A program made the position numbers and the translations under genes. This document shows, in pieces, positions 27,593 to 34,030 of a DNA stretch of 64,000 nucleotides; position 1 is the first letter of the stretch, and the number at the start of each line of letters is the position of its first letter. The stretch comes from Bdellovibrionales bacterium CG10_big_fil_rev_8_21_14_0_10_45_34 (GTDB lineage: Bacteria; Bdellovibrionota; Bdellovibrionia; Bdellovibrionales; 1-14-0-10-45-34): assembly GCA_002778785.1 (NCBI GenBank), contig PEZS01000009.1, positions 1 through 64,000 of the forward strand. Direction: 5' to 3'. A model generated the notes under the pieces. The model was not told the origin of the DNA and made no database searches. It worked only from the letters and a program-made list of their open reading frames with translations.

Positions 27593-28735
27593 TCAAACTC
27601 CTTTTGTCAGGCTTGTCCGCACAAACGGTGTCGCACTCACCTTCGCCTCGTAGACCTTCCCGCGAATTTCCACTCCGATGCCACTTCCGGGCTTCGAGCT
27701 GGAGCATGCTACGTACCCTATTCCAATAGGCTGGTTTAAACTTGGCGAAAGGGTTCCGCTCGTCACTATACCCAAACTTGCTCCCGCTTTATCTACGATT
27801 GGGTATCCACTGCGAGGTATTAATTTGCTTTCCATCACAAATCCCACGAGCTCTCTAACGAGCCCCCTCGATTTGATTTTTTCAAGCGCTGGCTTTCCGA
27901 TAAAATCATCTTTGTCCATTTTAACAGCCCAGCCCAATCTTGCTTCGAACGGGTTGGTCTCATCGGTGATTTCATGGCCGTAAAGAGAGTATTTCATTTC
28001 GGTCCGCAATGTATCGCGAGCCCCCAGGCCAATCGCTCTCACAGAAGAGTCGGCTCTCATTAAAGAATTCCACAGCTCTTGTGCGCCATCAGGTCTTATA
28101 AAAATCTCGCAGCCAACCTCGCCAGTGTATCCGGTTCTTGCAACAATCGCTTCAAAGCCTCGCCAACTTCCTATTTTAAACTCAAAGGGCTTCAGATCTT
28201 TAACAGTTAGTGCCGGAAGAACATTGCCGATAATATCAAATGCATTCGGACCTTGAACGGCTATTTGAGCCCAATCACTACTTACATTAATGATCTCATC
28301 TCCATGATTATGCTGAGTCATCCATTCAAAGTCTTTTTCTGTATTGGCTGCATTCACACAAACGAGATAGTGCTCATCAGGTTTTAAACAGTAGACGATG
28401 ACATCATCAACAATTCCGCCGTCAAAGTTGAGTAACAAGTTGTACTGCGCTCTGCCCGGAATCAACTTTGTAACATCATTCGAGACAAGCCGATTCAAAT
28501 TTTGCAAAGCCTTTGACCCCTTAAACTCTATCTCTCCCATATGTGAAACATCAAAAAGGCCTACCTGCTGCCTGACGTGGAGATGTTCTTCACGAATTCC
28601 CTGATACTGAACTGGCATCCACCAGCCAGCAAAATCGACCATTCGAGCGCCTAGCTGTTCATGAACTTCACAAAGCGGAGTCTTTCTAGGCTCCTGCCGC
28701 ATAGGATTTGCATTCTCACTTTTCTCATCAGGCAT
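27593..28735 (-). CDS. gcvT: Aminomethyltransferase (glycine cleavage T protein)
   Basis: Transfers the methylene from H-protein aminomethyl-lipoate to tetrahydrofolate, releasing ammonia. Recognised by TPLCEVHEQLGARMVDFAGW near residue 20, SHMGEIEF, the folate-site Asp in FDVSHMGE, GYTGEVGCEIFI near 200, and the C-terminal barrel with IGIGYV. I place the ATG at 28735, two bases past the folD stop with GAGGTG upstream, rather than at 28750; either gives 380-385 residues. Translation is probably coupled to folD. It supplies the 5,10-methylene-THF that FolD interconverts. Confidence 0.96.
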   Translation of the reverse strand: MPDEKSENANPMRQEPRKTPLCEVHEQLGARMVDFAGWWMPVQYQGIREEHLHVRQQVGLFDVSHMGEIEFKGSKALQNLNRLVSNDVTKLIPGRAQYNLLLNFDGGIVDDVIVYCLKPDEHYLVCVNAANTEKDFEWMTQHNHGDEIINVSSDWAQIAVQGPNAFDIIGNVLPALTVKDLKPFEFKIGSWRGFEAIVARTGYTGEVGCEIFIRPDGAQELWNSLMRADSSVRAIGLGARDTLRTEMKYSLYGHEITDETNPFEARLGWAVKMDKDDFIGKPALEKIKSRGLVRELVGFVMESKLIPRSGYPIVDKAGASLGIVTSGTLSPSLNQPIGIGYVACSSSKPGSGIGVEIRGKVYEAKVSATPFVRTSLTKGV

Positions 28736-28737
28736 AA

Positions 28738-29604
28738 TCACCTCTTCCACACTTTCGCCCCTTCTCTTATTTCGGCCAACCGTATTGTGTTCTCCATCAA
28801 GACAGATATCGTCATAGGGCCCACTCCTCCCGGAACTGGGCTCAACGCTGAGAGATGGCCTTGCGCCCCATCAGGGTCAACATCTCCGCAAAGCTTGCCG
28901 CTTTCCATACGGTGAATGCCCACATCAATCACGGCCGCACCCTTTTTAAAGTCCCGGGCAGAGAGCAAATGTGGCCTACCGGCGGCAACAACAACAATTT
29001 CAAATTCTTTAACCAAGCTCTTAAGATTCGGCGTTTTAGAATGTGCTACAGTCACCGTCGCATCTTGCTGCGTGAGTAAAATGGACATCGGCAAGCCGAC
29101 AATTTGAGACCTACCAACAACAAGAGCCGATTTACCCCTGGTGGCAATTTTGAAGTGCTTTAAGAGTTCGATAACCCCTTGCGGAGTACATCCATTTGCA
29201 CGCGAACGACCCTTTAACATAAGGCCAATGTTTTCAGCCGTCAGACCATCGGGATCTTTTGAAGGGTCAATTCGATCAAGCACCTCTTCAAAACTTAGGT
29301 GCCCAGGCAGTGGGCTTTGAACAAGTATTCCATCAACTCGGTCGTCGCCATTCAGTTTTTCAATTTCTTCATTGAGCTGCTGCTGAGTTGTTTTTGCATC
29401 CAGCTCTCTGTGTAAAGAATGAATATTTAGTCTTGCACACTCTTTGAGCTTGTTGCGCACATAAACACGGCTAGCAGGATCATCCCCAACAATAACCGCT
29501 GCTAAGGAGGGGTTTCGCCCTGTTTGAGCACAGAACGCCTGCACCCTTTCTGCGAGCGCATGCGAGCGGATCTCAGATAGCTCCTTACCGCTTAGATCAA
29601 CCAG
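28738..29604 (-). CDS. folD: Bifunctional 5,10-methylene-THF dehydrogenase/cyclohydrolase
   Basis: Converts 5,10-methylene-THF to 10-formyl-THF. Motifs: YVRNKLKECARLNIH with catalytic Lys near 60, VDGILVQSPLPGHL, the NADP site VVGRSQIVGLPMSILL, and the terminal PVPGGVGPMTISVLMENT. The first ATG/GTG/TTG codon in frame is GTG at 29544, which would remove the conserved start helix. Upstream codons read VDLSGKELSEI, the expected FolD N-terminus (like IDGKALSE). A CTG at 29604, six bases after GGGAGG, restores a normal 288-residue protein, so CTG is my proposed start. Divergent from the small gene at 29764. Confidence 0.93.
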   Translation of the reverse strand: MVDLSGKELSEIRSHALAERVQAFCAQTGRNPSLAAVIVGDDPASRVYVRNKLKECARLNIHSLHRELDAKTTQQQLNEEIEKLNGDDRVDGILVQSPLPGHLSFEEVLDRIDPSKDPDGLTAENIGLMLKGRSRANGCTPQGVIELLKHFKIATRGKSALVVGRSQIVGLPMSILLTQQDATVTVAHSKTPNLKSLVKEFEIVVVAAGRPHLLSARDFKKGAAVIDVGIHRMESGKLCGDVDPDGAQGHLSALSPVPGGVGPMTISVLMENTIRLAEIREGAKVWKR

Positions 29605-29711
29605 AGGAGGCCTCCCAACAAAAAATCGACATGTAAAAAGTATTCGCTAATAGATCATTACTGCTTGATGCTCAGGGCTTGGACAAGGGATCTTAGGGTC
29701 GAACGAGAGGT

Positions 29712-29740
29712 TTGACTACTTACGTCATAAAGGGTATAAT
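29712..29740 (+). promoter_or_regulatory. Near-consensus sigma-70 promoter
   Basis: TTGACT at 29712-29717 and TATAAT at 29735-29740 are separated by exactly 17 bases, the best housekeeping promoter I see in the window. Transcription should start near 29747, giving a leader of about 17 bases that contains AAGGAGG before the TTG start of the small gene at 29764. Confidence 0.82.
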
Positions 29741-29763
29741 GTCGGAACGCTCAAGGAGGCCTT

Positions 29764-29991
29764 TTGGAAAAAGTAAAAATTTCAGCCGATGGAAGCTCAA
29801 TTGATTTTCAAACTTCTGACACCCTTCCGATGTCTCCAAAAAAGTTCCGCGAAGGCCCCGAATTAGAGGGCTTTTACAGATTCATTTTCGAAAATGACCT
29901 TCGAAAAGAAGCTCTCGATATCGTCAATCAAATCGCGATGGCCCGCAAGGCTCAAAAGATCCAAAAGAAAGCCGTAACTGCTAAGAAATAG
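29764..29991 (+). CDS. Small charged protein, unknown, strongly expressed by prediction
   Basis: Not recognised. A 75-residue cytoplasmic protein with TTG start, AAGGAGG 5 bases upstream, and a near-consensus promoter. It has an N-terminal mixed part and a helical middle (EGFYRFIFENDLRKEALDIV), ending in a Lys/Ala-rich tail (KAQKIQKKAVTAKK) that could bind nucleic acid. No signal peptide, no Cys. Strong promoter plus strong ribosome site suggest abundant product. No neighbouring gene is co-directional within 180 bases, so it is probably a single-gene unit. Function unknown. Confidence 0.75.
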   Translation: MEKVKISADGSSIDFQTSDTLPMSPKKFREGPELEGFYRFIFENDLRKEALDIVNQIAMARKAQKIQKKAVTAKK

Positions 29992-30171
29992 TGAACTGCT
30001 TTGCAAATCACAGCGCCTAGTAAGTAGTCGGGTCGCTTAGGTCCGGCTGTTTTCTCCGATTTATGTTTTTCTTTTCCGAACCGTGCGGGATTTCGGAAGT
30101 CGCCACACACCAAGCTAATCTAGGGTTTCACCTCCCATATTGCAGCTCCGGCTGAACATATGGAGGTTTAA

Positions 30172-30426
30172 ATGAAAGCTTTACGACGATCGAACGGACA
30201 AGGTCTCACTGAGTATTTGGTAATTGTCGCACTCGTAGCCATCGCCAGCGTGGCTGTAATTCGAGTTCTTGGACAAAATCTAAGCGCCCGCTTTGCGAAT
30301 GTCGCTTTTGTTCTACAGGGTAACGGTAATGATCGATCCGCACGTTTCGACCAAGTGGAAGATTCGCATTATAGAAAAAAGGATTTTAGCGACTTCTTTA
30401 AAGGCACATCTTCCAGCGACAAATAA
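30172..30426 (+). CDS. Flp/type IVb pilin-like major pilin
   Basis: 84-residue precursor. Leader MKALRRSNG precedes the class IVb processing site, cleaving after Gly9 so that the mature protein starts QGLTEYLVIVALVAIASVAV; Glu at +5 after the cut followed by Tyr is the Flp mark, and the hydrophobic segment follows. The polar C-terminal half is variable. The pilus is assembled by a CpaF-driven secretion system (CpaC and CpaF lie 8-10 kb downstream). AGGAGG/GGAGG lies ahead of the ATG. The 29992-30171 spacer upstream shows no clear promoter. Confidence 0.88.
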   Translation: MKALRRSNGQGLTEYLVIVALVAIASVAVIRVLGQNLSARFANVAFVLQGNGNDRSARFDQVEDSHYRKKDFSDFFKGTSSSDK

Positions 30427-30435
30427 CAGTGTAAC

Positions 30436-30861
30436 ATGAATACAATCGTTGCAGAACCACTGCGGAGTGACCGCTTAAAACAGTCACAAAAGCCTGCCAG
30501 AAATCTGCGATGCCAGCCCACAAAGCTTCGCAGAAAAAACAACGGACAAACTGGAATTGAATTCATTTTAGCTTTTCCAATTTTCGCCGCATTCTTACTT
30601 TATTTTGCGTCTTGGGCTTTAAGGCTGCTCTTGGTCACATGGACAGAGCACCACAATCATCTCGCGCTCATTTGCTTGAACTCCGACTCATCAAAGAAAG
30701 CTTGCGAAAGTTGGCTCACCGAGCGCATTGAACTCTTCCCATTTTCTCGCGTGGTTCGTTTGGAAACGACAGATGCGGCAAAACAGAAGTCTATTAAGAC
30801 AGTTATTCAGCACGGCGGGTTAACCATCCAGACCCAAACTCGTCTAAAGAGCCCGTTCTAA
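30436..30861 (+). CDS. TadE-like pseudopilin
   Basis: 141 residues. A long basic leader (37 residues, KLRRKNNG) ends at a Flp-type site: NNG then QTGIEFILAFPIFAAFLLYF, with Glu at +5 of the mature protein and Phe after it, as in TadE. The rest is a soluble domain with two Cys (ICLNSDSSKKACESW) that could form a disulfide, ending TRLKSPF. Starts 9 bases after the pilin gene and ends one codon before the next, so it is part of one transcript. The minor-pilin role is by similarity of the N-terminus and position only. Confidence 0.75.
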   Translation: MNTIVAEPLRSDRLKQSQKPARNLRCQPTKLRRKNNGQTGIEFILAFPIFAAFLLYFASWALRLLLVTWTEHHNHLALICLNSDSSKKACESWLTERIELFPFSRVVRLETTDAAKQKSIKTVIQHGGLTIQTQTRLKSPF

Positions 30862-31557
30862 ATGATTCGAAATCAATCTGGCTCAGTTCTAGTTGCCTTG
30901 GTATTCACGCTGCCCGTGATTCTCACCGTTGCCATCGCGGCAGTTGTTATTAGTCAGATTTTAGTAGCCAAATCACAAAGCGAAGAGCTCTGCCGAAAAG
31001 AAATCGTGCGATCACAAAAATTAGTTAAAAAAGGATCTGTAGAGCTAATGAAACTCAATCGTAAAGCAACCCTTGCAAGGAGCCGAGTTGCGGCGGCTCG
31101 TGCCCGACTCGCCGCCGCTTTGGCGTCCGGGCTTCCGCCAGCAATCGCTACGGCAAAACTACAACTTCATAAAGCGCGAATCTATCAAGAGGTGATCCAC
31201 AATTCGCAAATCGCAATTCTCTACGCTTACAACGCCAGCCTAAAGTTGCAGCAAATCAACCTCACCCAACAATTACAACAACGAGCATCTACGGCGAGTC
31301 TTGCTGAACAACGAATTGAACTCCGAAAAATTCCACCGCAGAGTCGGAGTCCGAATTACATTCCGTATTCCGATCATAAAAAAAGACATTGCTTCAACGC
31401 CACATGGACACTGAATTTGCAACCTGTTGTCGTTCAATGGGCACTACAGTTTTTAAAATTAGAAAATTCACTAAAACTGTCCTGCGGGGCCAGCCAAGAG
31501 TTCCAGATCAAAGAAAAGGACTTTCACCTCTTTTTTGCAAAGGACAAGTGCTTGTAG
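30862..31557 (+). CDS. TadE/TadF-like minor pilin with helical body
   Basis: 231 residues. ATG abuts the previous stop. The N-terminus MIRNQSGSVLVALVFTLPVI is a short pilin-like leader with a hydrophobic segment, although the Glu at +5 is absent (GSVLVALV). Then a long Ala/Arg/Lys-rich helix (RKATLARSRVAAARARLAAA) that looks like a coiled coil. The tail is Cys-containing (HCFNATW, LSCGASQ, KDKCL). The last 120 bases overlap the next gene in another frame. Function unknown beyond the locus. Confidence 0.7.
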   Translation: MIRNQSGSVLVALVFTLPVILTVAIAAVVISQILVAKSQSEELCRKEIVRSQKLVKKGSVELMKLNRKATLARSRVAAARARLAAALASGLPPAIATAKLQLHKARIYQEVIHNSQIAILYAYNASLKLQQINLTQQLQQRASTASLAEQRIELRKIPPQSRSPNYIPYSDHKKRHCFNATWTLNLQPVVVQWALQFLKLENSLKLSCGASQEFQIKEKDFHLFFAKDKCL

Positions 31558-31712
31558 AGCTTAGCATCGTACTTCTTGCATTGATTTCTGTCTTTCTAGT
31601 TTCTCATTCCTATCTCTTAAAACTGCGCAAGTCCCAACTAGAGCAGCTCTCCTCAAAAACGAAGATACAGATTTTGAACAACAAAGATTGGAGCCAACAG
31701 CTCACCAAGTGA
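31437..31712 (+). CDS. Overlapping pilin-like protein (GQVLVELS type)
   Basis: 91 residues from ATG 31437; the frame is open to 31389 and the true start is unclear because no ribosome site is seen. The section FCKGQVLVELSIVLLALISV is an exact Flp/TadE-type cleavage site (Gly, then Glu at +5) and membrane segment, and about 40 soluble residues follow. The whole leader (35 residues) is translated from DNA that also codes for the previous pilin-like gene, a 121-base overlap. Shared coding is unusual but the cleavage motif is convincing. A start inside the overlap may depend on translational coupling. Confidence 0.62.
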   Translation: MGTTVFKIRKFTKTVLRGQPRVPDQRKGLSPLFCKGQVLVELSIVLLALISVFLVSHSYLLKLRKSQLEQLSSKTKIQILNNKDWSQQLTK

Positions 31713-31728
31713 GCCGACCTCCCCACAC

Positions 31729-31893
31729 GTAGGTACCGGCAAGTGCTGGTTAGTATTGGATAGTTAATAAGTATTTAGGCATGGGTAAGCGTAGGTAACT
31801 ACAAATAGGGACAGGTAAGTGAAAGTACGTAAAAGCAAGTAACAGTAAGTAAAAGCAAGTAACAGCAAGTAACAGGCAAACACAGTTAAGCAA
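31729..31893. repeat. Degenerate 10-bp tandem repeat (GTAAGTAAMA-type)
   Basis: A run of about 165 bases in which a G(T/C)AAGTAA-type decamer recurs in register. The cleanest six units are 31815-31874: GTAAGTGAAA, GTACGTAAAA, GCAAGTAACA, GTAAGTAAAA, GCAAGTAACA, GCAAGTAACA. Upstream units are more decayed but keep the 10-base phase. The period is close to one helical turn. It fills the spacer between the pilin-like gene and the CpaB-like gene. Confidence 0.8.
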
Positions 31894-31927
31894 GTGATCA
31901 TGAGAAAAAATTTATAGGGATACAATT

Positions 31928-32491
31928 ATGAACGGATATGAAGAGTTGCAAAAGGAGAATGCCAAATTTAGATCGAGCCAAATTGAAGAAGCGATCTGGC
32001 AGAGGCTTCACTTGCTGAGAGAAAAAATTCTTAAGTCACCAAAGACCGGTTACTGGGTCGCAATGATAGTCACTCTTTTGTTCATCTCAAAATTTTTTCT
32101 CAACAACGAGGCTGACCCCACCAACGTAGCAAACAAAGAAGAGCCTACCGACGTTACCACCTACATTCCCAGAGGATTCGTATTAGCACCTATTGAAGTT
32201 TCAAACCAACAGGCGCTCGACGGAATACTTGCAGACAAAGGATATGTTGATTTGTTTCAAACATCGCAAACGGGTCAACCGTCTTCAGTCGTTGCTACTT
32301 CCGTGAAGATGATCAGAGCGCCGCTCAACCCAAAAGAATTTGCAGTGTTAATCAATGAATCCAGTGCGGATTTTCTAAAAGAAAAACCTGGCCCTTATTT
32401 TGTTGTCATTCGAGGTTCTACAAATCAAGACAGCTCACAATGGGCAAAGAAGACAAAAAAGATCCCACCGAGAATAGAATATGCTGAATGA
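31928..32491 (+). CDS. CpaB-like pilus assembly protein
   Basis: 187 residues with one N-terminal anchor (WVAMIVTLLFISKFFL, residues about 38-54) and a periplasmic remainder. The periplasmic part RGFVLAPIEVSNQQALDGIL, then SVKMIRAPLNP and AVLINESSADFLK, is like the second half of RcpC/CpaB, which acts with the secretin in Flp pilus assembly; a clear SAF domain is not visible, so this is provisional. It follows the decamer repeat and is 200 bases ahead of the PEGA-like gene. ATG has AGGGAT upstream. Confidence 0.55.
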   Translation: MNGYEELQKENAKFRSSQIEEAIWQRLHLLREKILKSPKTGYWVAMIVTLLFISKFFLNNEADPTNVANKEEPTDVTTYIPRGFVLAPIEVSNQQALDGILADKGYVDLFQTSQTGQPSSVVATSVKMIRAPLNPKEFAVLINESSADFLKEKPGPYFVVIRGSTNQDSSQWAKKTKKIPPRIEYAE

Positions 32492-32627
32492 CTTTGTCGC
32501 AGCAAAGCTCCGCCAACGGATATTCGTTAAAGACGACTGTTCATATGGAAGGCTAAGGGTAGAGGTTCTTCCTTCAATAAAGATTTGGAATCTAATGGCT
32601 AGTCTCAAGAGTTTACCGTCCTTAACA

Positions 32628-32690
32628 AAAGAGGCTTGAGGAACCAAGTCCAAAGAGGCATGAGAACCCAAGTCAAAAGAGAGGAAAGCG
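32628..32690. repeat. 24-bp tandem units carrying ribosome-site-like motifs
   Basis: Units begin at 32628, 32652 and 32676: AAAGAGGCTTGAGGAACC, AAAGAGGCATGAGAACCC, and a third partial AAAGAGAGGAAAG. The third unit supplies the GAGG ribosome site for the ATG at 32692. Spacer 32492-32627 shows nothing else. Confidence 0.7.
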
Positions 32691-32691
32691 C

Positions 32692-33870
32692 ATGAACAAG
32701 GCAACTCCCAATAGAAAGCATTTCAGACAGATTGCCGTCGCTGTCATGATTGTGGCACTCATTCCGCTCAATCAGGCAAACTGCAAAACGAGCATGGTAG
32801 ATAGGTACGACGAAGTCCCAGTTTTGGTACAGCATGTATCGACAACCAACGAAGAATTTGAAAATGCACTTTCAAAACATCCTGATATGCAAACGTATAC
32901 ACAATATAGCCAAGCCCACAGATTGCATCCTAAGATTGCAAGCGAGATCGAGGCCAAACTCGAAATGGGGCAGCGAGCTTTATGGGCAAATGACAGCGCA
33001 CAGGCAAAGCAGATTTTTGAATCTATTTCATCCGATCGCTTCTCTCAGGATTGGACAGATTCCTTACGTGAAACTATTTTTTACTCGCTCGTTATGACCG
33101 CAAAGTTAAGCCTTGTTAGTTCAAGGCGCGATCAACTTCTTAGAGAGGCAATCGCTTTTGCGGGTGACATCAAGCTTCAGGATCATTGGCTCAACAAAGC
33201 CGAAAAGGAATTATTTCAAAAACACAAGACTCAGCTAGAAGCTGCCCAATTAAAACTCGAACTCAATAGCATCGCACGAAACTATGAAATTGTCATGTTG
33301 AACGGAAGGGTCTTTGAAACAAAAGACGCCGGCGCTATTTCTGTACCTCCTGGAACTCATCGTATCACGCTAGTTTCTAACAAATATCAGACTCAGTCTT
33401 TTATACTTGATTCTCAACAGCTCGTTCAAACGCGCCCAATCAATGTGAGTCTTGTTCAAAGTAGCTGCGAGACGGCCAGTGAGGCCTTGCTCGATTTAGA
33501 AACCAAAGCCTACCTTGTCGAAGGTGAAAAGTTCTGCGAGTTGACTACACATATCTCGCCTAAGACAAAACACGATCAGCAAAATAGCCAAAACTCTCGG
33601 GATCTTGGGTCGGGTAAAGATGAGATAGATACGAGGTTTCAGGTCGCTACCCAAAGCCTCACTGATTCAAATAACAAAAAAGTGCCAACATGGCTGTGGG
33701 TTATCGGAGGAGCGGCAGTATCTTTTTTCTTAATCAGTCAGTTCGCGCAGGCACAGCAATCAGGCAGCGGAGGATATCCACCACCTCCGGCAAGCACTTC
33801 GAATCCCCCAAGCACGCCCACCTCTACAACACAGGGTACAAGCTCTCCGCCAGTTGTCGTCTATGATTGA
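32692..33870 (+). CDS. Exported protein with PEGA-like domain and C-terminal anchor
   Basis: Unknown, 392 residues. Signal peptide about residues 1-30 (HFRQIAVAVMIVALIPLNQA, cut after ANC or NCK). A helical repeat region (residues 60-200) is followed by a small beta domain around 200-250 (SVPPGTHRITLVSNKYQTQS), the PEGA-type pattern. A single membrane segment WLWVIGGAAVSFFLISQF is near 340-357 and a Pro/Ser/Thr-rich tail of 45 residues ends in PVVVYD. The topology would place the body in the periplasm with a tail across the membrane. It is in the pilus cluster, between the CpaB-like gene and the opposed Gly/Met-rich gene, and is likely to serve there. Confidence 0.65.
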   Translation: MNKATPNRKHFRQIAVAVMIVALIPLNQANCKTSMVDRYDEVPVLVQHVSTTNEEFENALSKHPDMQTYTQYSQAHRLHPKIASEIEAKLEMGQRALWANDSAQAKQIFESISSDRFSQDWTDSLRETIFYSLVMTAKLSLVSSRRDQLLREAIAFAGDIKLQDHWLNKAEKELFQKHKTQLEAAQLKLELNSIARNYEIVMLNGRVFETKDAGAISVPPGTHRITLVSNKYQTQSFILDSQQLVQTRPINVSLVQSSCETASEALLDLETKAYLVEGEKFCELTTHISPKTKHDQQNSQNSRDLGSGKDEIDTRFQVATQSLTDSNNKKVPTWLWVIGGAAVSFFLISQFAQAQQSGSGGYPPPPASTSNPPSTPTSTTQGTSSPPVVVYD

Positions 33871-33942
33871 ATGGCCTGAACGATGATTGAATCGACTGAA
33901 CTATGAGTGAATGGCCTGAACTATGAGTGAATCGACTGATAA
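33863..33942. repeat. Four 20-bp tandem units over a stop codon
   Basis: Units start at 33863, 33883, 33903 and 33923: ATGATTGAATGGCCTGAACG, ATGATTGAATCGACTGAACT, ATGAGTGAATGGCCTGAACT, ATGAGTGAATCGACTGATAA. The A and B versions alternate. The stop codon of the upstream gene (33868-33870) lies inside the first unit. Confidence 0.88.
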
Positions 33943-34030
33943 AAACTCTTCTCAGCCTTCGCCAAACGAACACGGCCTCGGTAAAGTAGAGCTTTCTTCT
34001 AAAGAACACTGCCTTGGTTAGATGGAGCGT

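Noticed and set aside
31729-31893. CRISPR array
   Set aside because: The decamers are contiguous with no spacers; no cas genes are present.
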